Shown here piece after piece: positions 3,974 through 12,832 of a stretch of DNA of 14,271 nt. Origin of the DNA: an uncultured Clostridia bacterium (GTDB lineage Bacteria > Bacillota > Clostridia > TANB77 > CAG-508); NCBI GenBank assembly GCA_947631315.1, contig CANRLA010000032.1:1-14271 (forward strand), in the 5' to 3' direction. Positions within the stretch are counted from its first letter, which is position 1. Each line of letters starts with the position of its first letter. Under the pieces are notes generated by a model that was not told the DNA's origin, ran no database searches, and worked only from the letters and a program-made list of their open reading frames with translations. A program made the position numbers and the translations under genes.

Positions 3974-6343
3974 ATGAAAAACACAAATGAGGTATCATAT
4001 AAAGAATTAAGATATAACTGTGATTCAAAAATGTTTGATTTTGAAACAACAGAGGAATTAGATACTAATTATAAAGGAATAGGACAACAAAGAGGAATAG
4101 ATTCTCTAGAATTTGGACTAACAGTTGATACAAAAGGATATAATGTGTATCTTGAAGGACCATCGGGTTCTGGAAAAACAACATATACAAAAAATTATTT
4201 AGATAAATTATCAAAAACTAAGAAAACTCCGTCTGATTGGTGTTATATCTACAATTTTGAAAATCCTAATGAGCCCGTTGCAGTAAGCCTTCCTGCGGGA
4301 GAAGGAAATAATTTTAAAATTGCAATGGAAAAATTTATTAAAGAGATTAGAACTGATATTAAAAATACTTTTAAAAATGAAGATTTTGAAAAAGAAAAAA
4401 CAGTAATTACCCAAAAATATCAAGAAAAAAGAGTAAAATTACTTGAAGATTTAAACAAAAGATCTGAAAAATATGGATTTCAAGTTAAATCTGCTGATAA
4501 TGGTATTTATATGATGCCAATAGTTGACGGCAAAGTTATCAAAGAAGAAGAATTTAATGAATTAGATGAAAACATAAAAAAAGAATATGAAGATAATTCT
4601 ACAATTGTTCAACAACAGATAATAGAAGTAATAGCAACAATAAAAAAACTAGATGAAGAATCAGAAAAAAAGGTTTCAGAATGGCAATCAAACATTGCAG
4701 TTCTTACAATAGAAGGACATATTTCTTATCTAAAATCTAATTTTAAAAGAAATAAGAAAATCAATAAATTCTTAGACGGTGTAAAGAAAGACATATTAAA
4801 TAATATATCTAAATTTTTAGAAAGTGATAAAAAAGTTCCTGAAAATCAAGGACCAAAAGTACAAGAATCAAAACCATGGGAAAATTATAAAGTCAATGTT
4901 TTTATTGATAATAGCAATGTAGAAGGTGCACCAGTTATAATGGATTCTAACTATTCATTTAACAATCTATTTGGAAGACTTGAATATGAAAACTATTATG
5001 GAATGTTAAAAACTGATTATACAATGATAAGACCAGGACTTTTGCAAAAGGCGAATGGTGGATATATTATTTTCCAAGCAAATGATTTGTTAACAAACCC
5101 AGCATGCTATGAAAATTTAAAGAAAGTTTTAAGAAATAAAGAAATTGGAATTGACAATTCATTAGAACAGAAGTCATCAATGGTACTTGTTTCATTAAAA
5201 CCTGAGCCAATACCATTAAATTTAAAAGTTATTTTAATTGGAAATGAAAATGTTTATCAAACTCTTTTATCAGTAGACGAAGAATTTAGAAAATTATTTA
5301 AAATAAAGGTAGAATTTGAAGATACAGCTCCATTAGATGAAGTTAATTTGAAGGATTTGGCAGGATTTGTACACGGTTTTTGTACAGAGAGTGAATTACC
5401 ACATTTAGATAAAAGCGGATTTGCTAGACTTGCTGAATATGCAAGCAGACTAGCAGATAATAAGAATAAGCTATCAACTCAATTCGGAGAACTTACACAG
5501 GTAATAGTCGAAGCAGGAGCATGGGCTAAAATAGATAAATCAAAAGTTGTTACAGAAGAATATATAGAAAAGGCTTTAACTGAAAGAAAAAATCGTGTAA
5601 AAAAATATGATGAAAAATATACAGAAATGATAAAGGATAGAGTTCTTTTAATAGACACAAAAGGAAGTAAAGTGGGTCAGATAAATGGTTTAACAGTAAT
5701 GTCTATAGGTGATTATACATTTGGAAAACCTGTGAGAATCACAGCAAATACTTATACTGGAAAAAGTGGAATTATAAATGTAGAAAGAGAAGTAGATTTA
5801 TCGGGTTCATCACATTCAAAAGGAATATTAATATTGAATGGTTATATAGGAGAAAAATTTGCAAAAGAAATGCCATTATCACTATCTGCAAGCATTTGCT
5901 TTGAACAGTTATATAACGGTATTGATGGGGATAGTGCTTCAAGTACAGAATTGTATGCACTTTTATCAAGCTTATCGAATGTCCCAATAAATCAAGCAAT
6001 AGCAGTGACAGGTTCTGTAAATCAAAAAGGAGAGATACAATCTATAGGTGGAGTAAATGAAAAGATAGAAGGGTACTACGAAATATGTAAATTGAATGGA
6101 TTAGACGGAACGCAAGGCGTTATGATACCATATAGAAATATACAAAATTTAAATCTTGATAAGGAAATTGTTGAAGCAGTTAAAAATAAAAAATTCCATA
6201 TATATGCAGTATCAAATATAGATGAAGGAATAGAAATATTAACAGGAGTTCCAGCGGGTAATAAAGATATTCCAGGAACAATAAATTATTTAGTTTATCA
6301 AACACTAAAAAAATTTGCAAAAGCAAGTAAAAGAGAAGATTAA
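3974..6343 (+). CDS. LonB-type ATP-dependent protease (AAA+ / Lon C-terminal domain)
   Basis: This is a Lon-superfamily protease in which an AAA+ motor unfolds substrates for a fused Ser/Lys peptidase. The 789 residues show Walker A GPSGSGKT (62-69), a long charged helical insertion (about 115-290), the Walker B-like NGGYIIFQANDLL (about 361-373) and a C-terminal Lon domain. The catalytic Ser is S654 in DGDSASS and the Lys is K697 in VNEKIEGYYE. Their 43-residue spacing equals that of E. coli Lon (S679/K722). It lacks the Lon N-terminal substrate domain. No membrane segments are visible, unlike archaeal LonB or the sporulation LonB, so it fits the cytosolic AAA_32/YcbZ-like group. AGGAGG precedes the ATG. 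It is followed 38 nt later by the J-like gene and probably leads an operon running to proS. Confidence 0.88.
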   Translation: MKNTNEVSYKELRYNCDSKMFDFETTEELDTNYKGIGQQRGIDSLEFGLTVDTKGYNVYLEGPSGSGKTTYTKNYLDKLSKTKKTPSDWCYIYNFENPNEPVAVSLPAGEGNNFKIAMEKFIKEIRTDIKNTFKNEDFEKEKTVITQKYQEKRVKLLEDLNKRSEKYGFQVKSADNGIYMMPIVDGKVIKEEEFNELDENIKKEYEDNSTIVQQQIIEVIATIKKLDEESEKKVSEWQSNIAVLTIEGHISYLKSNFKRNKKINKFLDGVKKDILNNISKFLESDKKVPENQGPKVQESKPWENYKVNVFIDNSNVEGAPVIMDSNYSFNNLFGRLEYENYYGMLKTDYTMIRPGLLQKANGGYIIFQANDLLTNPACYENLKKVLRNKEIGIDNSLEQKSSMVLVSLKPEPIPLNLKVILIGNENVYQTLLSVDEEFRKLFKIKVEFEDTAPLDEVNLKDLAGFVHGFCTESELPHLDKSGFARLAEYASRLADNKNKLSTQFGELTQVIVEAGAWAKIDKSKVVTEEYIEKALTERKNRVKKYDEKYTEMIKDRVLLIDTKGSKVGQINGLTVMSIGDYTFGKPVRITANTYTGKSGIINVEREVDLSGSSHSKGILILNGYIGEKFAKEMPLSLSASICFEQLYNGIDGDSASSTELYALLSSLSNVPINQAIAVTGSVNQKGEIQSIGGVNEKIEGYYEICKLNGLDGTQGVMIPYRNIQNLNLDKEIVEAVKNKKFHIYAVSNIDEGIEILTGVPAGNKDIPGTINYLVYQTLKKFAKASKRED

Positions 6344-6381
6344 AAAATTTTAAAATTGACTAAAAATAAGGGGAACGAGAT

Positions 6382-7170
6382 ATGGATGATTATTATAAAA
6401 TATTAAATGTTAGTATGCAAAAGAAAAAAGGAACATTAACAGATGAGATGGTAGAACAAAATTATTCCGCCAAAAGAGAACAGTATTTAAAAATGGAAAA
6501 TATTAAAAGAAAGATTGATAATGTTGGTTCAGAAGAATTACAGGCATTATTAGAAGGAAGGTACTTGGAACTATTAGAAAATGCGTATTATGCAATTAGG
6601 ACGGAAAATGCTAGAAAGCATTATGATGAACTTTGTGCAATAATAGAAAAATATAAACAAGAACTAGAACAAGCTAAAAATGAAGGAAAAAGAAAAGAAG
6701 GAATACAAGAAGAAATAAAACCAACAAAACAAGAGCAAAAAGTAAAACAAACTAAACAAGAAGCAAGAAAACAAGCAATACAAGAAGAGAAAATTTGGCA
6801 ATTAATACAAGCAGAACAAGCAGAAAAAGCAAAACGAGTAGAACAAGGAAAAAGAGTAAAACAAGCACTAGAAGAGGCAAGAATAGGACAAGCAGTAAGA
6901 GCAGAAAAAATAAGACAAGCAGTACAAGCAGCACATGCAATAAAGAAAGATAAAATAGGACAAGCTAAAAATAATGAAAAAAACGTGAAAAAAGAAGAAA
7001 AAGAGGAAAAACAAGCAGTACAAAAAGAAAAAAATCCAATACAAAATATTTTAAAAATAATAAATAAGGAAGAACTATCTACAAGGCAAAAAATAGAAGA
7101 AATAAGAAAAGCAGTACAACCTATAAAAAAATCAAAAAATATTAATAATCATCAAGATATAGAAAGATAA
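6382..7170 (+). CDS. J-domain-like protein without HPD, with a long Lys/Gln/Glu/Ala helical tail
   Basis: The N-terminus DDYYKILNVS resembles helix I of a J domain, and LLENAYYAIRTENARKHYDE (about residues 63-82) resembles its helices III-IV (pattern AYxxLxxxxxRxxYD). The HPD tripeptide that activates Hsp70 is absent; the interval instead contains NYSAKREQYLKMENIKRK. Residues about 88-225 are low complexity, rich in K, Q, E and A with frequent KQA and EQA runs, probably a long coiled coil. No signal peptide or membrane segment is seen. It sits between the LonB-like protease and metG with short gaps. I do not know its function. A degenerate J domain used as a binding scaffold is possible. The gene is real by codon use and its ribosome binding site (AGGGGA). 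Confidence 0.75.
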   Translation: MDDYYKILNVSMQKKKGTLTDEMVEQNYSAKREQYLKMENIKRKIDNVGSEELQALLEGRYLELLENAYYAIRTENARKHYDELCAIIEKYKQELEQAKNEGKRKEGIQEEIKPTKQEQKVKQTKQEARKQAIQEEKIWQLIQAEQAEKAKRVEQGKRVKQALEEARIGQAVRAEKIRQAVQAAHAIKKDKIGQAKNNEKNVKKEEKEEKQAVQKEKNPIQNILKIINKEELSTRQKIEEIRKAVQPIKKSKNINNHQDIER

Positions 7171-7218
7171 AAACATATAAGAAATGCAAAAACAAAAAAT
7201 TTATAAGGAAAGAGAGCA

Positions 7219-8814
7219 ATGGAAAAATTTTATATAACAACACCTATTTATTATCCAAGTGGAAAATTTCATATTGGTACAGCTTATACAGAGGTATTGG
7301 CTGATTTTATAAAGAAATATAAAAAAATGCAAGGATATGATACATTTTTACTTACTGGAACAGATGAGCACGGACAAAAAATTGAGGATAAAGCAAAAGA
7401 TTCAAGTATGGAACCTAAAGAATATGTTGATATTCAAGCAGAAATAGCAAAAAAACTATGGAAATGTATGGAAATAGATTATGATAAATTTATAAGAACG
7501 ACTGATGAGTATCACGAAAAAGCAGTACAGAAAATATTTGAAAAATTTCTATCTCAAGGAGATATTTATAAAGGAGAGTATGAAGGCTGGTATTGTAAGC
7601 CTTGTGAGAGCTATTTCACAGAAACTCAATTAGTAGATGGAAAATGCCCAGACTGCGGACGAGATGTTGTAAAAATGAAAGAAGAAGCATATTTTTTTAA
7701 TATGAAAAAATATGCAGATAGATTAATAAAATATTATGAAGAGAATCCAAGTTTCATACAACCTGATTTTAGAAAAAATGAAATGATAAATAACTTTATA
7801 AAACCAGGACTAGAAGATTTGTGTGTCACAAGAACATCATTTTCATGGGGAATAAAAGTGTTAAGTGATCCAAAACATGTAATATATGTATGGCTAGATG
7901 CACTTACAAATTATTTGACAGCTTTAGGATATACATCAGATAATGAAGAAATGTTAAAAAAATATTGGCCAGCAGACTTACAAATAGTAGGAAAAGACAT
8001 CGCAAGGTTTCATTTAATATATTGGCCTATATTTTTGATGGCACTTGACCTTCCACTTCCAAGAACAATATTAGTTCATAACTGGATAACAATGAAGGAT
8101 GGAAAAATGTCTAAATCAAAGGGAAATGTTATTTATCCTGAGCAATTAATAGAAAAATACGGACTAGACGCAACAAAGTATTTCTTATTAAAACAAGTAC
8201 CAGTAGCGACAGATGGAATATTTACTCCTGAAGAGTTTATAGATAGATATAACTATGACTTGTGCAATGATTTGAGCAATTTATTAAATAGAACAGTATC
8301 TATGGTAAATAAATATTTTGAAGGAGAAGTTCCAAGTTATAATGGAACAATAAATGAAGCAGACGAAGATTTAGAAAATTCAGCAAAAGAAACAATAGAA
8401 AAATTTGAAAAGTATATGGAAAAATATGAAGTAGCAAATGCAATACAAGCTATATGGAGTTTTATTTCAAGAACAAATAAATATATAGATGAAACTTCAC
8501 CATGGAGTCTAGCAAAAGAAATAGAAGGAGAAGAAACAAAAGAAAAAGAAGAAAGAATAGAAAAGTTAAAATCTGTAATATATCATTTAGTGGCAAGTCT
8601 AAAGCAAATTGCAATTATGATTAGACCATTTATGGAAAATACATCAAAGAATATGTTAAGGCAATTAGGAATAGAGGAAGAAGTTAACTGGAGCTCATTA
8701 AATGATTATAAAAATATAGAAAATATCAAAGTAATTGAAAAAGGTGAACCTATTTTCATGAGACTAGATAGAGAAGAAGAAATAGAATATATTAAAGATT
8801 TAATGAAAAAGTAA
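7219..8814 (+). CDS. metG: Methionyl-tRNA synthetase
   Basis: It charges tRNA-Met, including the initiator, with methionine. It is a class I synthetase with HIGT (residues 18-21) for HIGH, the zinc knuckle C126-x2-C129 and C143-x2-C146, LTGTDEHGQ near the N-terminus, WLDALTNY in the active site and KMSKS at 296-300. At 531 residues it ends after the anticodon-binding helical domain. The C-terminal Trbp111/EMAPII-like domain carried by longer bacterial forms (about 640-670 residues) is absent, which is a normal variant. AAGGAAAG precedes the ATG. proS follows after 19 nt. Confidence 0.97.
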   Translation: MEKFYITTPIYYPSGKFHIGTAYTEVLADFIKKYKKMQGYDTFLLTGTDEHGQKIEDKAKDSSMEPKEYVDIQAEIAKKLWKCMEIDYDKFIRTTDEYHEKAVQKIFEKFLSQGDIYKGEYEGWYCKPCESYFTETQLVDGKCPDCGRDVVKMKEEAYFFNMKKYADRLIKYYEENPSFIQPDFRKNEMINNFIKPGLEDLCVTRTSFSWGIKVLSDPKHVIYVWLDALTNYLTALGYTSDNEEMLKKYWPADLQIVGKDIARFHLIYWPIFLMALDLPLPRTILVHNWITMKDGKMSKSKGNVIYPEQLIEKYGLDATKYFLLKQVPVATDGIFTPEEFIDRYNYDLCNDLSNLLNRTVSMVNKYFEGEVPSYNGTINEADEDLENSAKETIEKFEKYMEKYEVANAIQAIWSFISRTNKYIDETSPWSLAKEIEGEETKEKEERIEKLKSVIYHLVASLKQIAIMIRPFMENTSKNMLRQLGIEEEVNWSSLNDYKNIENIKVIEKGEPIFMRLDREEEIEYIKDLMKK

Positions 8815-8833
8815 AAATAAAGGAGAAGATTCA

Positions 8834-10270
8834 ATGGAAAATAACGACTTTGTAAAAGATATTACAAATATAGATGAAGATTTTGCAAGATGGTATACAG
8901 ATATTGTAATAAAGGCAGAGTTAGCTGATTATGCTGATACAAAAGGTTGTATAGCCATAAGACCTTATGGATTTGCAATATGGGAAGCTATAAAAAATTA
9001 TGCAGATAAGAAATTTAAAGAAACAGGAATAGAAAATGTATATTTTCCAGTTTTAATACCTGAAAGTTTACTTCAAAAAGAAAAAGACCATGTAGAAGGC
9101 TTTGCACCAGAGGTAGCATGGGTTACAGAAGCAGGTGGAGAAAAGCTTGATGAAAGACTATGCATAAGACCTACTTCAGAAACAATAATCTCTACAATGT
9201 ATTCAAAATGGTTAAGTTCATGGAGAGACCTTCCATTTTTATATAATCAATGGTGTAGCGTATTAAGATGGGAAAAAGAGACAAGACCATTTTTAAGATC
9301 AAGAGAATTCCTATGGCAAGAAGGACACACAATTCACGAAACTGAGAAAGAGGCTCAAGACAGAACTATACAAATGCTTGAGATTTATAGTGATGTTGCC
9401 GAAAATTTATTAGCAATACCAGTAATAAAAGGTATAAAAACAGAAAGTGAAAAATTTGCAGGAGCTGTTGCTACATACACAATAGAGTCTATGACTCATG
9501 ATGGAAGAGCATTACAATCAGGTACATCACATTATTTTGGACAAAATTTTACAAAGCCATTTGATATAAAATTTCAAAATAGAGAAGGAAAAGAAGAATA
9601 TGCTTATCAAACATCATGGGGAATTTCAACAAGATTAATAGGAGCTATAATTATGGCACATGGAGATAATAGAGGATTAAAACTTCCTCCAAAAGTTGCT
9701 CCAATTCAAGTAGTTATAGTTCCTATTGCACAACATAAAGAAGGAGTTTTAGAAAAAGTAGAAGAACTTAATAAAAAATTATCTGATAAATTCAGAGTTA
9801 AAGTGGATGATAGAGATAAATATTCTCCTGGATATAAATTTAATTATTGGGAAATGAAAGGCGCTCCAATTAGACTTGAGATAGGCCCTAGAGATATAGA
9901 AAACAACGAGTGTATATTAGTAAGAAGGGACAACCAAGAAAAAATTAAAGTTTCATTAGAAAATTTGGAAAATGAAGTTTCAAAATTACTTGAAGATATA
10001 CAAAAAAATATGTTTGAAATGTGCAAAGAGAGAATGAAAGAAAAAACAACTATAGCAACAAATTTAGAAGAATTTAAAAATGCTATGGATACAAATCAAG
10101 GATTTATTAATGCAATGTGGTGTGGAGATGAAGAATGTGAAAATAAGATAAAAGAGCTTACAGGAGCTAAATCAAGATGTATCCCATTCAATGAAACTAA
10201 AATTTCAGATAAATGTGTATGTTGTGGAAAAGAAGCCAAAAATATGGTAATTTGGGCAAGACAATACTAA
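8834..10270 (+). CDS. proS: Prolyl-tRNA synthetase, type 3 (archaeal/eukaryote-like)
   Basis: It charges tRNA-Pro. The 478-residue class II enzyme has IRPTSE (111-116), motif 2 in RWEKETRPFLRSREFLWQEG (145-164), motif 3 within GISTRLIGAIIMAHGD, an anticodon-binding domain, and a C-terminal domain with paired cysteines (WCGDEEC and KCVCCG) ending in Y. The missing editing insertion and the Cys-rich C-terminal domain with terminal Tyr place it in the archaeal/eukaryotic-like type used by many Clostridia rather than the longer bacterial type. AGGAG lies before the ATG, 19 nt after metG, so the two synthetases are probably co-translated from one mRNA. Confidence 0.96.
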   Translation: MENNDFVKDITNIDEDFARWYTDIVIKAELADYADTKGCIAIRPYGFAIWEAIKNYADKKFKETGIENVYFPVLIPESLLQKEKDHVEGFAPEVAWVTEAGGEKLDERLCIRPTSETIISTMYSKWLSSWRDLPFLYNQWCSVLRWEKETRPFLRSREFLWQEGHTIHETEKEAQDRTIQMLEIYSDVAENLLAIPVIKGIKTESEKFAGAVATYTIESMTHDGRALQSGTSHYFGQNFTKPFDIKFQNREGKEEYAYQTSWGISTRLIGAIIMAHGDNRGLKLPPKVAPIQVVIVPIAQHKEGVLEKVEELNKKLSDKFRVKVDDRDKYSPGYKFNYWEMKGAPIRLEIGPRDIENNECILVRRDNQEKIKVSLENLENEVSKLLEDIQKNMFEMCKERMKEKTTIATNLEEFKNAMDTNQGFINAMWCGDEECENKIKELTGAKSRCIPFNETKISDKCVCCGKEAKNMVIWARQY

Positions 10271-10359
10271 TAATTTAAGTTGTACGTATTAAATGTCTTA
10301 ATTTAAAGAAAAATGAAGTTATTTAAAAAATTTTGTATCAATTAAAAAAGTAAATACAA

Positions 10360-10382
10360 TTATGTAAAATAATTTTACATAA
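10360..10382. other. Perfect palindrome between proS and tig
   Basis: TTATGTAAAAT and ATTTTACATAA surround a single A. No T run follows on the plus strand, so it is not an obvious terminator for proS. It lies 15 bp before the tig -35 box and could be an operator. The rest of the 294-bp gap holds the tig promoter and leader; no terminator for proS is evident. Confidence 0.4.
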
Positions 10383-10397
10383 AAAGCCCCAAAACAC

Positions 10398-10425
10398 TTG
10401 ATTTATAAAAATAATGTGATATAAT
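10398..10425 (+). promoter_or_regulatory. Sigma-A promoter of tig
   Basis: TTGATT (10398-10403) and TATAAT (10420-10425) are spaced 16 bp, with an extended -10 TGA directly before TATAAT. The predicted leader is about 130 nt long. Confidence 0.75.
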
Positions 10426-10492
10426 AGAAAAGCATTTAAAAAAGAAAATGGAAAGGTGAAGAAAGTTTAAAAATTAATTTAATTATGAGAAA

Positions 10493-10554
10493 AATATAAC
10501 TTTCAAACAATAAGAAAATCTAATATAACTTTCCAACCAAAGCTAGAAAGGAAT
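10493..10554 (+). repeat. Repeats in the tig leader, including the motif shared with tsaE
   Basis: AATATAACTTTC occurs at 10493-10504 and again at 10522-10533 (29-nt period), followed by similar CAAAC/CCAAC bases. The second copy runs into AAAGCTAGAAAGGAAT (10539-10554), identical to the tsaE leader at 2229-2244. AAAGGA (10547-10552) is the ribosome binding site, 12 nt before the chosen ATG. Confidence 0.55.
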
Positions 10555-10564
10555 GAATTATAAA

Positions 10565-11851
10565 ATGAGCGTAAAACAAGAAAAAACAGAAAACAGTAAC
10601 GAATTAAAATTAACTTTTACAGTAGAAGCAAGCAAATTTGAAGAGTCAATAATGAATGTATTTAAGCAAAGTGCTAGATATTTTAATATACCAGGTTTTA
10701 GAAAAGGAAAAGCGCCATATAAAATTGTTGAAAGATACTATGGAGCAAATATTTTTTATGAGGATGCTTTTAATGATTTAGTTCCAAAAGTATTTGACGA
10801 AGAAATCAAAAATAGCAAACTTGATGTAGTTAGCAAACCTAAAATAGATATAGTTCAAATGGAAAAAGGAAAAGACTTAATTTTCACTGCTTTAGTTTCA
10901 ACTAGACCTGAAGTAAAACTTGGAAAATATAAAGGTATTGAATTAAAGAAAGTAGAATATAAAGTAACTGATGAAGACATAAAAGATGAACTAAACCACA
11001 TGGCTGAACATAATTCAAGGATGATATCTATAGAAGATAGACCAGTACAAAAAGATGATACAGTTACAATTGATTTAGAAGGATTTATTGATGGAGTTCC
11101 TTTCGAAAATGGAAAAGCAGAAGGACAACAATTAGTAATTGGAAGCAATACATTTATCCCAGGTTTTGAAGACCAATTAATTGGAATGAAAACTGGAGAA
11201 GAAAGAGATATAAATGTAACATTCCCTAAAGATTACTTTACAAAGGATTTAGCAGGAAAAGATGCAGTATTCCATATTAAAATGCATGACATAAAGAAAA
11301 AAGAGCTTCCTAAAATAGATGATGAGTTCGCAAAAGATGTTAGTGAATTTGACACATTAGCTGAACTTAAAAAGAGCATAAAAGAAAAGAAAGAACATGA
11401 AAATGAGCATAGAGCTGAACATGAAATGGAAGATAATGCAGTTGAAGCAGTTTGCAAAAATACTAAATTAGATATTCCACAAGGAATGATAGACCTTGAA
11501 ATAGATAATATGATTGAAAACATGAGTCAAAGACTACAATATCAAGGAATGGATTTAGATAGATATCTAAAATTTATAGGAAAAACTGAAGCAGATTTAA
11601 GAAAAGAATATAAAGCAGATGCTGAGAAAAATGTAAAATCAAGTTTAGTTATAAGACAAATAGTAGCAGACGAGAAGATAAAAGCTGATGCAAAATATGT
11701 TAAAGAAAAAATGGAAGAAATGGCAAAACAATATAACAGAAAAGTAGAAGAATTAGAGAAAAATGAACAATTAAAAGAGTATATAGAAGAATCTTCTCAA
11801 ACAGAACAAGCAATTAAATTAATTATTGATAATGCCAAAATAACTAAATAA
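10565..11851 (+). CDS. tig: Trigger factor (ribosome-bound chaperone and prolyl isomerase)
   Basis: Trigger factor binds at the ribosome exit tunnel and shields nascent chains. The 428 residues start MSVKQEKTENSNELKLTFTV, typical of the family. The ribosome-docking signature GFRKGKAP is at about 44-51, an FKBP-type prolyl isomerase domain covers about 157-245 (from VQKDDTVTIDLEGF to VFHIKMHDI), and a helical C-terminal chaperone domain follows. An in-frame ATG at 10553 would add MNYK, but it sits directly on AAAGGA with no spacing. The ATG at 10565 has the same 12-nt spacing as tsaE and matches family N-termini. The gene has its own promoter and terminator and lies upstream of clpP-clpX, the standard bacterial order. 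Confidence 0.96.
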   Translation: MSVKQEKTENSNELKLTFTVEASKFEESIMNVFKQSARYFNIPGFRKGKAPYKIVERYYGANIFYEDAFNDLVPKVFDEEIKNSKLDVVSKPKIDIVQMEKGKDLIFTALVSTRPEVKLGKYKGIELKKVEYKVTDEDIKDELNHMAEHNSRMISIEDRPVQKDDTVTIDLEGFIDGVPFENGKAEGQQLVIGSNTFIPGFEDQLIGMKTGEERDINVTFPKDYFTKDLAGKDAVFHIKMHDIKKKELPKIDDEFAKDVSEFDTLAELKKSIKEKKEHENEHRAEHEMEDNAVEAVCKNTKLDIPQGMIDLEIDNMIENMSQRLQYQGMDLDRYLKFIGKTEADLRKEYKADAEKNVKSSLVIRQIVADEKIKADAKYVKEKMEEMAKQYNRKVEELEKNEQLKEYIEESSQTEQAIKLIIDNAKITK

Positions 11852-11893
11852 TATAAAACAAAAATCTAAATTTGATAATTAAGTTTAAAATAG

Positions 11894-11933
11894 AAAAAGT
11901 TGGGAATAATCGAGTTGATGCACCTAACTTTTT
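11894..11933 (+). terminator. Intrinsic terminator of tig
   Basis: AAAAAGTTGGG (11894-11904) pairs with CCTAACTTTTT (11923-11933) over 11 bp with one G-U pair and an 18-nt loop, followed by further T (seven in total). Confidence 0.8.
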
Positions 11934-12013
11934 TTATACTTTAGGAGACATAAAAAATAATTATATTCATTTTGAATAAAAAATAGTAACCATCACTTTT
12001 AGTAAAATAGGAC

Positions 12014-12042
12014 TTGATATATTTATAAAAAATATATATAAT
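12014..12042 (+). promoter_or_regulatory. Sigma-A promoter of clpP
   Basis: TTGATA (12014-12019) and TATAAT (12037-12042) are spaced exactly 17 bp. The leader is about 70 nt. No CtsR heptad repeat or CIRCE element is visible around it. A second weaker pair nearer the gene (TTGCAA with TATAAT, 19-bp spacer, ending about 20 nt before the ATG) is less convincing. Confidence 0.7.
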
Positions 12043-12120
12043 TATATGCGTATTATATTGCAAAAATAGACTTGCAAAATTTAAATAGTAAGACAATATA
12101 ATAAGAAAGGATATGATAAT

Positions 12121-12735
12121 ATGAAAGAATTAGATGATAGTTTAGTACCTTATGTAATCGAACAAACGTCAAGAGGAGAAAGATCTTTTGATATATTTTC
12201 TAGACTTTTAAAAGATAGAATAATATTTTTAAGTGAAGATGTTAACCCAACATCTGCAAGTTTAGTTGTAGCACAATTGCTATTCCTAGAATCAGAAGAC
12301 CCTGATAAAGAAATATCTTTATATATAAATTCACCTGGAGGTTCTGTTACAGACGGTTTAGGAATAATAGATACAATGAATTATATAAAATGCCCAGTAA
12401 CAACAATATGTATAGGAATGGCTGCAAGTATGGGTGCACTTCTTTTAACATCAGGAACAAAAGGAAGAAGATTTGCAACTCCAAATGCAGAAATATTAAT
12501 ACATCAACCATTAATTAGTGGTCAAGGAGGGGGAATATCAGGTCAAACAACTGAAATCAAAATCCAAGCTGACCAAATGCTTAAAACTAGAGAAAGAATT
12601 AATAAAATAATTAGTGCAACAACTGGAAAACCTATAGAACAAGTTGAAAAAGATACAGAAAGAGACCATTATTTGACAGCTGAAGAAGCATTAGAATATG
12701 GACTTATAGATGGAATAATGGACAAAAGAAAATAA
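12121..12735 (+). CDS. clpP: ATP-dependent Clp protease proteolytic subunit ClpP
   Basis: ClpP forms the tetradecameric serine peptidase chamber that degrades substrates unfolded by ClpX or ClpC. In 204 residues the triad is S103 (in GMAASMGA), H128 (in ILIHQP) and D182 (in TERDHY). Compared with E. coli, the handle loop after H128 has about five extra residues rich in Gly (LISGQGGGISGQ), a type of loop seen in other Firmicutes. YINSPGGSV forms the oxyanion region. The AAAGGA-type site precedes the ATG. clpX starts 97 nt downstream with no strong terminator between them. Confidence 0.98.
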   Translation: MKELDDSLVPYVIEQTSRGERSFDIFSRLLKDRIIFLSEDVNPTSASLVVAQLLFLESEDPDKEISLYINSPGGSVTDGLGIIDTMNYIKCPVTTICIGMAASMGALLLTSGTKGRRFATPNAEILIHQPLISGQGGGISGQTTEIKIQADQMLKTRERINKIISATTGKPIEQVEKDTERDHYLTAEEALEYGLIDGIMDKRK

Positions 12736-12749
12736 TTTTATTAAATTAA

Positions 12750-12774
12750 ATTTTTATGTTATATACATAAAAAT
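12750..12774. other. Dyad between clpP and clpX
   Basis: ATTTTTATG (12750-12758) and CATAAAAAT (12766-12774) form a 9-bp perfect stem with a 7-nt loop. A T run is lacking, so it is at most a weak pause, RNA-stability or protein-binding site. Confidence 0.35.
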
Positions 12775-12832
12775 ATTAACATAAAGAAATTATAAGCGTA
12801 AAAAGAATGTAAGCAAAAAAGGAGATTTATAG

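Noticed and set aside
6760..6930. Repeated CAAGCAGAA/CAAGCAGTA units, considered as a tandem or CRISPR-like array
   Set aside because: The units are in frame, irregular in spacing and encode KQA/EQA runs of a low-complexity helix; there are no unique spacers of constant length.
6752..6940. Minus-strand open frame of almost only Leu, Val and Phe
   Set aside because: It is the complement of the Lys/Gln/Ala-rich repeat region of the J-like gene; it has no ribosome binding site or promoter.
12000..12120. CtsR or CIRCE heat-shock operator upstream of clpP
   Set aside because: No GGTCAAA heptad repeat and no CIRCE inverted repeat were found on either strand.
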